A stretch of 31,278 nucleotides of DNA from a virus, in the IMG/VR virus record IMGVR_UViG_3300047355_000096, positions 1 through 31,278 of that record. One strand, 5' to 3'. A program made the translations under genes and the position numbers. Below the pieces are notes generated by a model. The model did not search any database. It was not told the origin of the DNA and saw only the letters and a list, made by a program, of their open reading frames with translations. Of this stretch, positions 8,520 through 16,230 are shown piece by piece (within the stretch, counting starts at the first letter, position 1; the number at the start of each line of letters is the position of its first letter).

Positions 8520-8749
8520 TATTTGCTCACGTATTGTTTAAGTTCTGTGTAGCCACCAACATGAACGCCAGTGTCTGTGAATATTTGTGGAACGTGGGTT
8601 TCACTTGTCATTAAGAGGAGTGTCTTTAGCCACGGTTCTTCTTCGAGATATGTAACCTCGAAGGGAATGTCTTCTCGTTCGAGAAGGTTGATTGCTTCTT
8701 TACAGAATGTACAAGAATGGGTTGATACAACGTGGTACTTACCACTCAT
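8519..8749 (-). CDS. Glutaredoxin
   Basis: This encodes 76 residues with a thioredoxin fold. The redox motif is CTFC (13-16), followed by cis-proline VPQIF near residue 54 and a GGYTEL glutathione-binding motif near residue 65. It probably supplies electrons to the class II ribonucleotide reductase encoded two genes downstream. The start overlaps the end of the DUF3310 gene (ATGA) and the stop touches mazG. Confidence 0.93.
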   Translation of the reverse strand: MSGKYHVVSTHSCTFCKEAINLLEREDIPFEVTYLEEEPWLKTLLLMTSETHVPQIFTDTGVHVGGYTELKQYVSK

Positions 8750-8991
8750 AACTCACTCATACCTGTAAGAAGATTAAGCCGCATCTCAGCGTACCTAATC
8801 ACCTTATATAAATCTGTAGCTTCGCTATCTTGTGGGGTCATACCATCATACTGTTTATGCCCAGCGCGTACAGCATACTTAACAATGTTACCTACATGAA
8901 AAGGTAAGTCGTTACGCATTATGAATTCGATAGGTTCAATTACATACTGAGTATAATGGGCAGGTTTATTTACTAGGTCGGGGGTGTCCAT
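8746..8991 (-). CDS. DUF3310 protein, related to T7 gp1.7
   Basis: This encodes 81 residues with the pattern NKPAHYTQYVIEPIEF, then GNIVKYAVRAGHK and DLYKVIRYAEMRL. This is the DUF3310 signature (HY, KYxxRAGxK, DLxKAxxY). T7 gp1.7, a nucleotide kinase acting on dTMP/dGMP, is described as related, so a nucleotide-metabolism role is possible but not shown by this sequence. It overlaps the exonuclease by 19 bases and has AAAGG upstream of its ATG. Confidence 0.85.
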   Translation of the reverse strand: MDTPDLVNKPAHYTQYVIEPIEFIMRNDLPFHVGNIVKYAVRAGHKQYDGMTPQDSEATDLYKVIRYAEMRLNLLTGMSEL

Positions 8992-9710
8992 AGGATTACC
9001 TTTCTTGTTTTGAAATCGTAGTTGTCTGAACGGCAGATACGAGCGACACGCGCTTGTGTAAGTGCAACCGATTCATTGAGGTTTTGTTTTGCATATGCTT
9101 TGACAACTGCGTCCCACATCTCAGTTATGGTTTCACAACCATCGAGAATTTTTTCTGCAGTTTTAATGCCACATCTAGGTAGACCCTTGTAGCCATCGAC
9201 AGCATCACCTGTCAGTGTCTGAACCATATGAAAGTAATCAGCTTCACGAACGGATACTATGCGTATCCTCTCGTCTTTAGCTGGGTTGTAAAGGTGACAG
9301 GGTATTGTGTTTAAGTCTTTATCTTCTGACACAACAATACAGTCTGGTTCATTGGTTGCAGTAATACCTAATAGGTCATCTGCTTCCATAGTATCTACCA
9401 TGATACCATCCATCTCAGTCATAATATATTCACGTAAAGCTTTTAGTATTAGAGGCTTACGTGTATTCTTACGATTAGACTTATAGTCAGGCAGAACATC
9501 TTTACGCCAGTTATCAGTATGGGTCAGATACATAACAACCTCACCTTCACCTAGATGATTAGTCACTTGGTGAATGTAGTTCTTTATATAATCTATACCC
9601 TCATGTTCATAGGCGTGTAGTGTCCACATACCATCGCCCCAATCAATAGGACGCTCAACACTTGAGGCCGCTTTGAATGCAACAATGTCTGCATCTATTA
9701 AATACTTCAT
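8973..9710 (-). CDS. 5'-3' exonuclease (T7 gp6-like, PIN/FEN family)
   Basis: This encodes 245 residues (T7 gp6 about 300). Acidic metal-binding residues are in YLIDAD (D6, D8), VDTMEADDLLG, and VSEDKDLNTI, and the helix-hairpin-helix-like segment GDAVDGYKGLPRCGIKTAEKIL is the usual H3TH DNA-binding motif. The enzyme removes RNA primers and degrades host DNA in T7. The start overlaps the stop of the preceding small gene (ATGA) and has GGGGGT upstream. Confidence 0.94.
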   Translation of the reverse strand: MKYLIDADIVAFKAASSVERPIDWGDGMWTLHAYEHEGIDYIKNYIHQVTNHLGEGEVVMYLTHTDNWRKDVLPDYKSNRKNTRKPLILKALREYIMTEMDGIMVDTMEADDLLGITATNEPDCIVVSEDKDLNTIPCHLYNPAKDERIRIVSVREADYFHMVQTLTGDAVDGYKGLPRCGIKTAEKILDGCETITEMWDAVVKAYAKQNLNESVALTQARVARICRSDNYDFKTRKVILWTPPT

Positions 9711-9907
9711 TGTATCTTACCCCCATCGAATGCCATTAGATCAGCGTTAGTTTTTTCTTTGGGTGACATAACAGCTAAACAGATGAGTGCCGCATCATGA
9801 ACTATGTTCTTCATGGCTTCGTCTTCAACACTGTCGTGGGATGTAGCTAGTGCAACAATGCATTGTGACATTGATGTAAATACTACTAGGTCTTTATCAT
9901 TGATCAT
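9707..9907 (-). CDS. Small unknown protein between thyX and exonuclease (66 aa)
   Basis: The 66 residues begin MINDKDLVVFTSMSQCIVAL, mostly helical, with a moderately hydrophobic middle (NIVHDAALICLAVM) that is too short and polar for a clear membrane helix. I recognise no family. It overlaps thyX by 11 bases and the exonuclease by 4 bases. Such double coupling inside a compact replication operon argues that it is a real gene. Confidence 0.75.
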   Translation of the reverse strand: MINDKDLVVFTSMSQCIVALATSHDSVEDEAMKNIVHDAALICLAVMSPKEKTNADLMAFDGGKIQ

Positions 9908-10538
9908 GAGTTAACGCCTTCCATGAGATTGGGTAGAGAGCTTCCATTTGTTCACCGAGTAGTTCAGCAAAGTCTCTAGTTTCTTTTTGTGTGTCGGGTT
10001 TAATTCTAAGATTGTAGACGCGAGACCAAAACAATAATGAACCTGTCCAGACCCACTCCGTGACTGCCCCCTGTGGAAGGATTGCCCTTGCTTGTTCGGC
10101 ACAAATTCCAACAGCTATCATCTTGTTATATGTAGCAATCGCATCGATGCAGATGTCGTGGTAATCTTCAACGAATTCATCTGAACGTCTGTGTGGTTCT
10201 GAACTAGAACCTTGCTTCACATCGTCTGCGCCAGCTCTAAAGAACTCTGGCTTCCAGTAGATAGGATTAGATTTTATGTACCGTCTACTAACTTCATTCC
10301 ATGTTCCACCGACTTGGTGTTTTGCAAGTTGTCTGCTAACAAAGATAGGAGCTGTACATCTGAATGTAGCTACTGGATGTGAGAAGGGATGGTAATGTTT
10401 TTCCCTAGCTAGAAAGTTTATAAGTCTTTCGTTTTGGTTGTCACCGTATTGGTCGGCTTGTTTGTTAAACGATACACGGGCGGCATCTGTCACAAGGTTA
10501 TCACAACCCATGTGGGTCATATAAGATACATCAATCAT
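9897..10538 (-). CDS. thyX: Flavin-dependent thymidylate synthase
   Basis: This encodes 213 residues. The ThyX motif region reads RQLAKHQVGGTWNEVSRRY (residues 69-87): KHQ occupies the place of the canonical RHR, with S84 ending the RHRX7-8S pattern and NEVSRRY conserved. The enzyme makes dTMP from dUMP using FAD, NADPH and methylene-tetrahydrofolate. With NrdJ and MazG it would let the phage make its own dTTP. AAGGA precedes the ATG. The KHQ variant is, from memory, frequent in phage ThyX proteins. Confidence 0.93.
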   Translation of the reverse strand: MIDVSYMTHMGCDNLVTDAARVSFNKQADQYGDNQNERLINFLAREKHYHPFSHPVATFRCTAPIFVSRQLAKHQVGGTWNEVSRRYIKSNPIYWKPEFFRAGADDVKQGSSSEPHRRSDEFVEDYHDICIDAIATYNKMIAVGICAEQARAILPQGAVTEWVWTGSLLFWSRVYNLRIKPDTQKETRDFAELLGEQMEALYPISWKALTHDQ

Positions 10539-10546
10539 AGTAATCC

Positions 10547-10948
10547 TTAATGGTTAGTTTTAATGAAATTAGGGTCGTTGGTTGTGTGAACTTCACGGTG
10601 GCAGTTAGCACATAGAAGAAAGCATTTATCTGCTTCAGCTAACAAAGCACTCATAGACCTTTGCATATTATTCTGACTTACTCCGAATAGTTTTTGAGTA
10701 TGGTCAAAGTGGTGAAAGTCAAAGACATTCTCATGGAATGTATTGAAGCACCGTTCGCACTCGCCGCCTTTATAGGCGACAAGTAATCTCTTTCTTTCAC
10801 GCACTTTCTCTCGCACCTGTATTGAACGTGGATTGCTAGTGTGTGTCTGCCCAATTATTGCCGACTTTGTATTCTCCTGTAATTGGCACTCTGAACTTGA
10901 AGTGTTCTCCAGCTTGTTGAAAAGATTTAACTGCTTGCTTTCCGACAT
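10547..10948 (-). CDS. HNH endonuclease overlapping the DNA polymerase gene
   Basis: This encodes 133 residues. The C-terminal two-thirds hold an HNH fold: CERCF near 78, FDFHHFDH near 92, LCANCHREVH near 117, with two CxxC pairs for zinc. The first 37 codons lie inside the 3' end of the DNA polymerase gene in another frame (overlap 113 bases). This start is supported by AGAGGAG 10 bases before the ATG; GTG codons just after the polymerase stop are alternatives. Free-standing HNH genes next to polymerase genes usually behave as homing endonucleases. The polymerase C terminus appears intact (VGNNWADTH). Confidence 0.88.
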   Translation of the reverse strand: MSESKQLNLFNKLENTSSSECQLQENTKSAIIGQTHTSNPRSIQVREKVRERKRLLVAYKGGECERCFNTFHENVFDFHHFDHTQKLFGVSQNNMQRSMSALLAEADKCFLLCANCHREVHTTNDPNFIKTNH

Positions 10949-12620
10949 GATCAGCTATCTCCTCTCTTGCTATAAGTTGAACTTCATCGTGGACGTGAGC
11001 GACTTGCGCCCAATCCTTGCCCCATGTGTAACCGTTACTGGTTAGATTTTCATAAAGGATTACTGTGGCTTGCTTTGCGATTAGCGAGCCAGCCCCTTGT
11101 AACAAGGTGTTGAGGCAACTATGCGTGGAGCGTACTGGTAAGATACGTTTATCCAAACCAACTAGGTGACCTTTAGTTTTAGCTGATCTGGTTACAGCGT
11201 CTTTAAGTAGCTTGAGGGCAGGGGTTGCTTTCATGAACTTATCAATCAAACGCTTACCGTCCTTCTCACTACCGCCAACTATAGAACCAATCTTTGCAGA
11301 ACCTGCCCCGTAGATGAAAGCATACGCAAATACTTTCGATTGATTACGTGAACTCAAACCAGCACTCTTCATATTTAGTGTATGCACGTCACCATTGATG
11401 ACGACATCACCGTAAGCACCGTCATCAAACTTAGCCATGAAGTGCGCTAATACTCTTAGTTCCAATCCCGACAAGTCTGCTCCCACAAGTTTGTAGCCAG
11501 ATGGTGCATGGAATAAGGCTCTGCAATCTGTACCGTATGGAGCTGATACGCTAGGACACTGAGCAATGTTTGGTCGATTGTGTGTACAGCGTCCCGTGCT
11601 TGCTCCATTAGTATTAACTTGTCCATGTATCTTTCCATTCACTTGTCTCTTCAGCCAGCCATTAGCACCTGTAGCTAACTGACCGATACGCTTGTTGATA
11701 AGGAGATACTCATTGAGTACGACTGCTTCATCGTAATCTAATTCTTTGAGTACGCTCTCATCGACTTGTGGTTTGCCTTGGGCTGTAAACTTCTCAGGCT
11801 TCCAACCTCGTAACACTTGCAATCTGTCTGCTATATGGTCACGGGATGCAGGGTTAAATACAATCGTCTTAACCTTGTAGGTCAGTTCACCTTTAACATA
11901 ACCACGGGTCTTGTTGTTTACCTTTGGTACGAATGGTGTCTTGATTTCCCAAGGTGGAAAGACTTCTTGTAGTGTTGTCTCTAACTCTGCCTGTCGCATC
12001 TGTAGTTTCTGCAACAGTTTGTTAGCGGCTGATACATCAAAGTTAAAACCTTGTCGCTCTTGCTTACGAATGACGTGAGCGAAATCATGCTCAAGCTTTA
12101 TACTTTGAGGGCTTGGGTTCTTAGACATAATAAACTTATAGAATGTCAGGTTAGCTTTAGTATCTTGGACGCAATAGGTCTGCATTTCTTCAGACCATTC
12201 AGCCCAGCCACCATCATACTCTATCTTATTATCACCTAACCTAAGACCCCACGCTTTAAGCGAGTGGCTACCTATTAGATTTCTAGGGAAGTCTAAGTTC
12301 TTCTTAATGTAATTGAAGTCATTGTTTTTAAGATCAGACCAGACGAGACGGGACATCAATAACGTGTCATGTATCTCACCTTCATATACAAATCCAAACA
12401 ACTTCTCTAATGCAGGGAAGTCAAACCCTTGGATGTTGTGACCTGCAAGTAACTCCGCATTCTCAAGATAAGCCATACCATCTGCAATAGATGTATATCC
12501 TTCCTGATCTGCACAGCTTAATACTTCTTCAGTATCCATATCTAATAACACAAGGCTATGGCATACTGTTAGGTCTGGTACTAGACCATCTGTTTCGATG
12601 TCAAACATAATACGTTTCAT
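10836..12620 (-). CDS. DNA polymerase, family A with 3'-5' exonuclease (T7 gp5-like)
   Basis: This encodes 594 residues (T7 gp5: 704). Exonuclease residues are D7/E9 (FDIET), D67 (HNIQGFD) and Y149/D153. Polymerase motif A is GADLSGLELRVLAHFM (D382), motif B is K429-V-F-A-Y433 followed by AFIYGAG, and motif C is HDE (544-546). Y433 corresponds to T7 Y526 and E. coli PolI 762. The thumb segment between IKTP (226) and FNPASRDHI (255) is much shorter than in T7, where the thioredoxin-binding loop lies, so thioredoxin use is doubtful. GAGGGA precedes the ATG. Confidence 0.96.
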   Translation of the reverse strand: MKRIMFDIETDGLVPDLTVCHSLVLLDMDTEEVLSCADQEGYTSIADGMAYLENAELLAGHNIQGFDFPALEKLFGFVYEGEIHDTLLMSRLVWSDLKNNDFNYIKKNLDFPRNLIGSHSLKAWGLRLGDNKIEYDGGWAEWSEEMQTYCVQDTKANLTFYKFIMSKNPSPQSIKLEHDFAHVIRKQERQGFNFDVSAANKLLQKLQMRQAELETTLQEVFPPWEIKTPFVPKVNNKTRGYVKGELTYKVKTIVFNPASRDHIADRLQVLRGWKPEKFTAQGKPQVDESVLKELDYDEAVVLNEYLLINKRIGQLATGANGWLKRQVNGKIHGQVNTNGASTGRCTHNRPNIAQCPSVSAPYGTDCRALFHAPSGYKLVGADLSGLELRVLAHFMAKFDDGAYGDVVINGDVHTLNMKSAGLSSRNQSKVFAYAFIYGAGSAKIGSIVGGSEKDGKRLIDKFMKATPALKLLKDAVTRSAKTKGHLVGLDKRILPVRSTHSCLNTLLQGAGSLIAKQATVILYENLTSNGYTWGKDWAQVAHVHDEVQLIAREEIADHVGKQAVKSFQQAGEHFKFRVPITGEYKVGNNWADTH

Positions 12621-12650
12621 GATGCTGTCCCTCTCGACTAGCTAGTTAAA

Positions 12651-14276
12651 TTAAAAATCATCTTCATCACCCCCGAAGTCGGGAGCGTTGTCTGGGTTCT
12701 GGGTTTCAATCATACGTCCAGTTTCTTTGTTGTAGTTTAGGTAACAACCTATGCCTGTCTCTCCGCTGTAGCGGTTCTTGAGAACTCTCACGGTAGTAGT
12801 GTTTGGGTTGTCACCTTGTTGGTCTCGCTCTACTGAGATAACCATATCGCTTAACTGTGCGATTGCGGCTGAACCACGTAGGGAATTGAGGGTAACTTCT
12901 TTACCATTCTCCCAACCTTGTTCACCTGCAGGTCTGCGTAAATGACTGACTAAGATAAGTCCGATGCCTGTCTCTTCTACAAGAGAACGTAGCTTCGTCA
13001 TTATAACATCGATAGCTTTCCGCTCATCACCATCATCAATACCTGAAACAATAATGCTGAGATGATCGATGATAATCCAGCTAGTGCCACAAGATTTCGC
13101 AAGGTATCTGACCTGCTCCATGAGCTTATCCGTAGACATAGAGCCGAAAGAATCGTAGAGGAAAACACGACCATTGCCAACGGTAGTATCGAAAGCAGTT
13201 TTAAGAGTATCATTTGATATTCCTTCCTGAGTTAAATGAAGAGGTACATCTATAGCCAGACCCATTAGAGAGATTGCTGTATGCTTACAGTTTTCTTCTA
13301 AAGCGATATAACCTAATGTCTCTTCCTGTTTAATTAAGTGGTATGCAATTTCTCTACATACCTGTGACTTCCCAACCCCAGAACCTGCAGTAATAGTTAC
13401 AAGTTCACCACGTCTTATACCTCTAGTCTTTTCATTGAGACCATCGAACGGGTAGGGTACGGATTGGGTATTGTCTGGTGTAGAAACTAATTCCCACATA
13501 TCCACACCAGCTATGATGCCATCAGGTCTATAGGGTTTAGCTTCCCACATAGCCTCTAGCATCTGCTTAGTCTTGCCTTTCACTAGCATATCACTAGCGT
13601 CTTTCTCAGGTAACGTAGCAATGTGTGCCTTAGATGGTGATAATAACTTAGCCACATCAAGGCTTGCTTTCCTACCGTGTTCATCGTTGTCGAACATGAG
13701 AACAACACGGTCAAATGACTCAACAAAATCTAAAGAATTCTGTACAGCTTTGACTGCATTGCCAGCTCCTGACGGTAAACTACATACAGGAAAACGATTA
13801 CCTTGTGCTTGGGAAAGTGAAAGCGTGTCCAGCTCACCCTCGGTTAGGCAAAGCATAGCACCACCACCTTTAAAAAGATGTTGTCCGTACAACCCTGCAT
13901 TCTTTGCATCACCTAAGAATTTAAAAGACTTGTCAGCGAAGCGTATCTTCTGAGCTACGACTTCACCGTCCTTCTTATAGTTAGCAACCTGCACAGGCTG
14001 GCCTTTGTATTCACTAATAGTATAGCTATACTTCTTACAGGTTTCTTCAGTTAGCTTACGTTTAGCAAGTGAACCTGATTGACCTGTAGGAATAAGACCG
14101 AACGTTGGTTTAGATTGTACGAATTCTGTTTGCATCTTGGCATCATCCTTAAAAAATTTTTGGCAAGAAAAGCACCAGCTTCCACCGTCACTATAAACTG
14201 CACGGGCATCGCTACTGCCACATTCACACGACGTATGGTAAAGTAATGAACTATCGTTCGAGCTGGTACTCTGCAT
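12651..14276 (-). CDS. Primase-helicase (T7 gp4-like)
   Basis: This encodes 541 residues from the ATG at 14276, preferred to one 12 bases upstream because GGAG lies 6 bases before it. The primase zinc finger uses C17, C19, C35, C38 (CECGSSD, SWCFSC); the first pair is CxC rather than T7's CxxC. TOPRIM motifs are LTEGELDTLS and VVLMFDNDEHG. The helicase has Walker A (SGSGVGKS), Walker B (IIIDHLSIIV), VSHLRRP (H4) and an arginine-finger region NRYSGETG. The C terminus ends in an acidic GGDEDDF tail like the one in T7 gp4 that contacts the polymerase. Confidence 0.96.
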   Translation of the reverse strand: MQSTSSNDSSLLYHTSCECGSSDARAVYSDGGSWCFSCQKFFKDDAKMQTEFVQSKPTFGLIPTGQSGSLAKRKLTEETCKKYSYTISEYKGQPVQVANYKKDGEVVAQKIRFADKSFKFLGDAKNAGLYGQHLFKGGGAMLCLTEGELDTLSLSQAQGNRFPVCSLPSGAGNAVKAVQNSLDFVESFDRVVLMFDNDEHGRKASLDVAKLLSPSKAHIATLPEKDASDMLVKGKTKQMLEAMWEAKPYRPDGIIAGVDMWELVSTPDNTQSVPYPFDGLNEKTRGIRRGELVTITAGSGVGKSQVCREIAYHLIKQEETLGYIALEENCKHTAISLMGLAIDVPLHLTQEGISNDTLKTAFDTTVGNGRVFLYDSFGSMSTDKLMEQVRYLAKSCGTSWIIIDHLSIIVSGIDDGDERKAIDVIMTKLRSLVEETGIGLILVSHLRRPAGEQGWENGKEVTLNSLRGSAAIAQLSDMVISVERDQQGDNPNTTTVRVLKNRYSGETGIGCYLNYNKETGRMIETQNPDNAPDFGGDEDDF

Positions 14277-14448
14277 ATTTCGCTCCATTAGGTGCGCGTT
14301 TCATTAAGGTTGTGATATCCAAACCACGTTGTCGTAGTCTGTGTATCTCTGCGGCTAATCGCCAGACGCTATAGTTTGACATAGCTTCTAACGGTGAGAT
14401 TGTGCCGTACTTTTTTAGGTGGTCTTTAATCTGTGTAGTCTTATTCAT
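14251..14448 (-). CDS. Small HTH protein (65 aa)
   Basis: The 65 residues read IKDHLKKYGTISPLEAM, then NYSVWRLAAEIHRLRQRGLDI, a winged-helix pattern like the phage HTH_39 domain (helix, turn, LA-xxIHxLRxxG-x-I). The C terminus (KRAPNGAKYAEYQL) would form the wing. It probably binds DNA, perhaps with the replication proteins, since its end overlaps the primase-helicase start by 26 bases. GGAGA precedes the ATG. The target is unknown. Confidence 0.8.
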   Translation of the reverse strand: MNKTTQIKDHLKKYGTISPLEAMSNYSVWRLAAEIHRLRQRGLDITTLMKRAPNGAKYAEYQLER

Positions 14449-14457
14449 AGTAGTCTC

Positions 14458-14676
14458 CTAGTTGTCAGGATTTCGGGGATTGCCTAGTGCATCTAATAGT
14501 GTGAACCAGACATCGAGTGCGGCCTCGACAGGCCATAAGAAAAAGATAAACAACCAGCTACGTAAGGCTAAGTCTTGATCTTCTTCTAGCTCCATACTGA
14601 CTTGCCGTGTTAATAGAACACCGCCAAGAAAGTAGAGTAGCATTGTAATTAGAATTAGAATTGTTGTGAGTGACAT
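14458..14676 (-). CDS. Small membrane protein with two TM segments (72 aa)
   Basis: The start MSLTTILIL at 14676 is chosen because TGGAGA lies just upstream and because longer frames would run through the terminator hairpin. A hydrophobic helix spans about residues 5-23 (ILILITMLLYFLGGVLL), followed by an acidic linker (ELEEDQD) and a second hydrophobic helix at about 40-62. The polar tail ends GNPRNPDN. It lies directly after the amidase, so it could assist lysis (holin or pinholin-like), but a better holin candidate exists at 26190. I recognise no family. Confidence 0.78.
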   Translation of the reverse strand: MSLTTILILITMLLYFLGGVLLTRQVSMELEEDQDLALRSWLFIFFLWPVEAALDVWFTLLDALGNPRNPDN

Positions 14677-14689
14677 TATGTCTCCAGAT

Positions 14690-14718
14690 AAAAAAGACCC
14701 CACGCGAAAAGCGTGAGG
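14690..14718 (-). terminator. Intrinsic terminator just downstream of a phage promoter
   Basis: The minus strand carries CCTCACGC, loop TTTTC, GCGTGGGG, then TCTTTTTT. The stem has 8 pairs including one T-G wobble that would be a mismatch on the other strand. It lies between the phage promoter (+1 at about 14745) and the ATG at 14676. It may stop host RNA polymerase coming from the early region, like T7 TE, while the phage polymerase reads through. Confidence 0.87.
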
Positions 14719-14742
14719 CCAGTTGGGAGGAAAATATTAAAA

Positions 14743-14766
14743 TGCTATAGTGCAACTTAATTAAAT
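14743..14766 (-). promoter_or_regulatory. Phage RNA polymerase promoter after the amidase gene
   Basis: The minus strand reads TTAATTAAGTTGCACTATAG, then CATTTT; it matches ATTARGTTGCACTNTAG and contains the T7 core CACTATAG intact. By analogy +1 is at 14745. It overlaps the amidase stop and would drive the membrane protein, the HTH protein, the primase-helicase and the polymerase. An intrinsic terminator begins 27 bases after +1. Confidence 0.88.
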
Positions 14767-15201
14767 GGTGGATACTATCTCACCTGTATTGTACCAAAGT
14801 TCAGCATCAAAATTTGGACAGGTCTTACCCTTATCAAAATCTGTGTGGCCTTTAACTTTAGCATCAGGGAAGTGTTCCCATTTTAGTTCATCGATAGTTT
14901 TCTTTAACGATGCATATTGTTCATCAGTATAATTTATCTGCGCTCCAGTTTTGTCAGCGTTCATTCCACCAATCAAACAGATGCCGATTGATTTCCTATT
15001 CATTGATCTGACGTGTGCGCCTGTACGTGATAATGGTCTACCATATTCAACAGTGCCATCGCGTCTAATGACCAGATGATAACCACAACCGAGCCATCCT
15101 TTAGCTCTATGCCAGCGGTCAATATCTTTGACACCAATGTCCATAGTTCTGGGTGTGTACGCACAGTGTATAATAATATGTGTGACATCTTCTTTATTCA
15201 T
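14761..15201 (-). CDS. N-acetylmuramoyl-L-alanine amidase (T7 gp3.5-like lysozyme)
   Basis: This encodes 146 residues (T7 gp3.5: 151). The zinc ligands are H12 (HIIIHCAYTP), H119 (KGHTDF) and C128 (KTCPNFD), with Y41 and K126 as the catalytic tyrosine and lysine; these match T7 H17, H122, C130, Y46 and K128 in spacing. It cuts peptidoglycan for lysis. In T7 the same protein binds and inhibits the phage RNA polymerase; that second role is possible here. Its ATG lies in the last codons of endonuclease I (8-base overlap). Confidence 0.95.
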   Translation of the reverse strand: MNKEDVTHIIIHCAYTPRTMDIGVKDIDRWHRAKGWLGCGYHLVIRRDGTVEYGRPLSRTGAHVRSMNRKSIGICLIGGMNADKTGAQINYTDEQYASLKKTIDELKWEHFPDAKVKGHTDFDKGKTCPNFDAELWYNTGEIVSTI

Positions 15202-15637
15202 TTAGCCACTCCTCTGGTACTGTACGGTCTGCGTATAAGAAGCCGTGCTTCTCACACCACATGGCGTAGGTTGTCTTGCTGGTTTTAGAAATACGTTGTT
15301 TGCTGTTGGAGAATACAAAGCGAAGGTCGATATCTGGATGCTGATTTTTTACCAGTATCATGGATTGTCTATTGGCAACTTTGAACTGCCCCTTGCTTTC
15401 TACTATGATTGTCTTCCCAGATTTAGTTTTAATATAAAAGTCTGGTGTGTATCGTGCCATCCTTGAGGGTACTTCATACTTCAGTACGTTCTCTTCATAC
15501 TGGTAATCGATACCCTTAGAACGTAAGTCAGCGGCAAGGGTTTCTTCTAACCCTGACCGCCAACCATTCTTTATTGCGTTCTGTCTTACAGTAGAATTTC
15601 TGACACCACCAAGCTTTCGCTTAGAAGTCTGCGTCAT
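15194..15637 (-). CDS. Endonuclease I, Holliday junction resolvase (T7 gp3-like)
   Basis: This encodes 147 residues (T7 gp3: 149). The active-site residues E31 (RSGLEE), D66 (YTPDF), E80 and K82 (VESKG) match T7 E20, D55, E65 and K67. WCEKHGFLYADRTVPEEWL near the C terminus parallels CEKHGIKFADKLIPAEW of T7. It resolves branched DNA before packaging and breaks down host DNA. It overlaps SSB by 17 bases and the amidase by 8 bases, the same gene order as T7 2.5-3-3.5. Confidence 0.96.
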   Translation of the reverse strand: MTQTSKRKLGGVRNSTVRQNAIKNGWRSGLEETLAADLRSKGIDYQYEENVLKYEVPSRMARYTPDFYIKTKSGKTIIVESKGQFKVANRQSMILVKNQHPDIDLRFVFSNSKQRISKTSKTTYAMWCEKHGFLYADRTVPEEWLNE

Positions 15638-16220
15638 CTGATACTGCTACCGCCTCGCTACTATTATCAAAGTTATCTGCGACGAAGCCATCTTCTTTAT
15701 CAAACATAGATAAAGCTTCAGCACCGCCAGACCCTTGAGCCAGTTGGATAATCTGTATAGCTGATGGTCTCAGCGATACACCGACACGTCTAGTTGAAGG
15801 CATTGCATATGTATATGCGCTTGCCGCTACACGAATAGTAGAACCACCAGTTACTGTGGCATCTGTAGGTGTCTTGTTGCTATCATATAAAGCAACCTTC
15901 ATCTCCATCTCACCACGGCGTGTAGTAATCTTAGCTTTCTGTTTAAACTTAAACAAATTGAAGCCAGTAAGATTACCTTGGTCGTCTTCTTCTTCTTCAT
16001 AGACAGGAGCTAGATCATACTTAGCAATCTTAGGATTGTTCTTAGCTTCTTCATCCCTGTAAGCATCGCGTAAACCTTCAAGCTGTTTGATCAGGTCTTG
16101 GCTTTTAGATGCCTCTATTTTCAGTGTTGTTTTATACTCACCATCTACATTAAATTTGTAGTCTGGTGCATTTAGTTTAGGCCATACTGCTATGCCTTTA
16201 GGTGTGACAAAATTCGTCAT
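15621..16220 (-). CDS. Single-stranded DNA-binding protein (T7 gp2.5-like)
   Basis: This encodes 199 residues from MTNFVTPKGIAVWPKLNAPD. The ATG at 16220 is chosen over one 90 bases upstream because AAAGGA precedes it and because an upstream small gene occupies the extra region. The pattern WPKLNxPDxKF, then LFKFKQKAKI, and the acidic C-terminal tail ending DDADF (aromatic last residue) are typical of gp2.5 proteins, whose tail contacts the polymerase and helicase. It lies between RNA polymerase and endonuclease I as in T7. Confidence 0.93.
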   Translation of the reverse strand: MTNFVTPKGIAVWPKLNAPDYKFNVDGEYKTTLKIEASKSQDLIKQLEGLRDAYRDEEAKNNPKIAKYDLAPVYEEEEDDQGNLTGFNLFKFKQKAKITTRRGEMEMKVALYDSNKTPTDATVTGGSTIRVAASAYTYAMPSTRRVGVSLRPSAIQIIQLAQGSGGAEALSMFDKEDGFVADNFDNSSEAVAVSDDADF

Positions 16221-16230
16221 ACTTATTCCT

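Noticed and set aside
9057-9076. GGTTGCACTT on the minus strand, resembling the phage promoter
   Set aside because: It lies inside the exonuclease gene, lacks the TATAG-like end (TACAC follows) and is not at a gene boundary.
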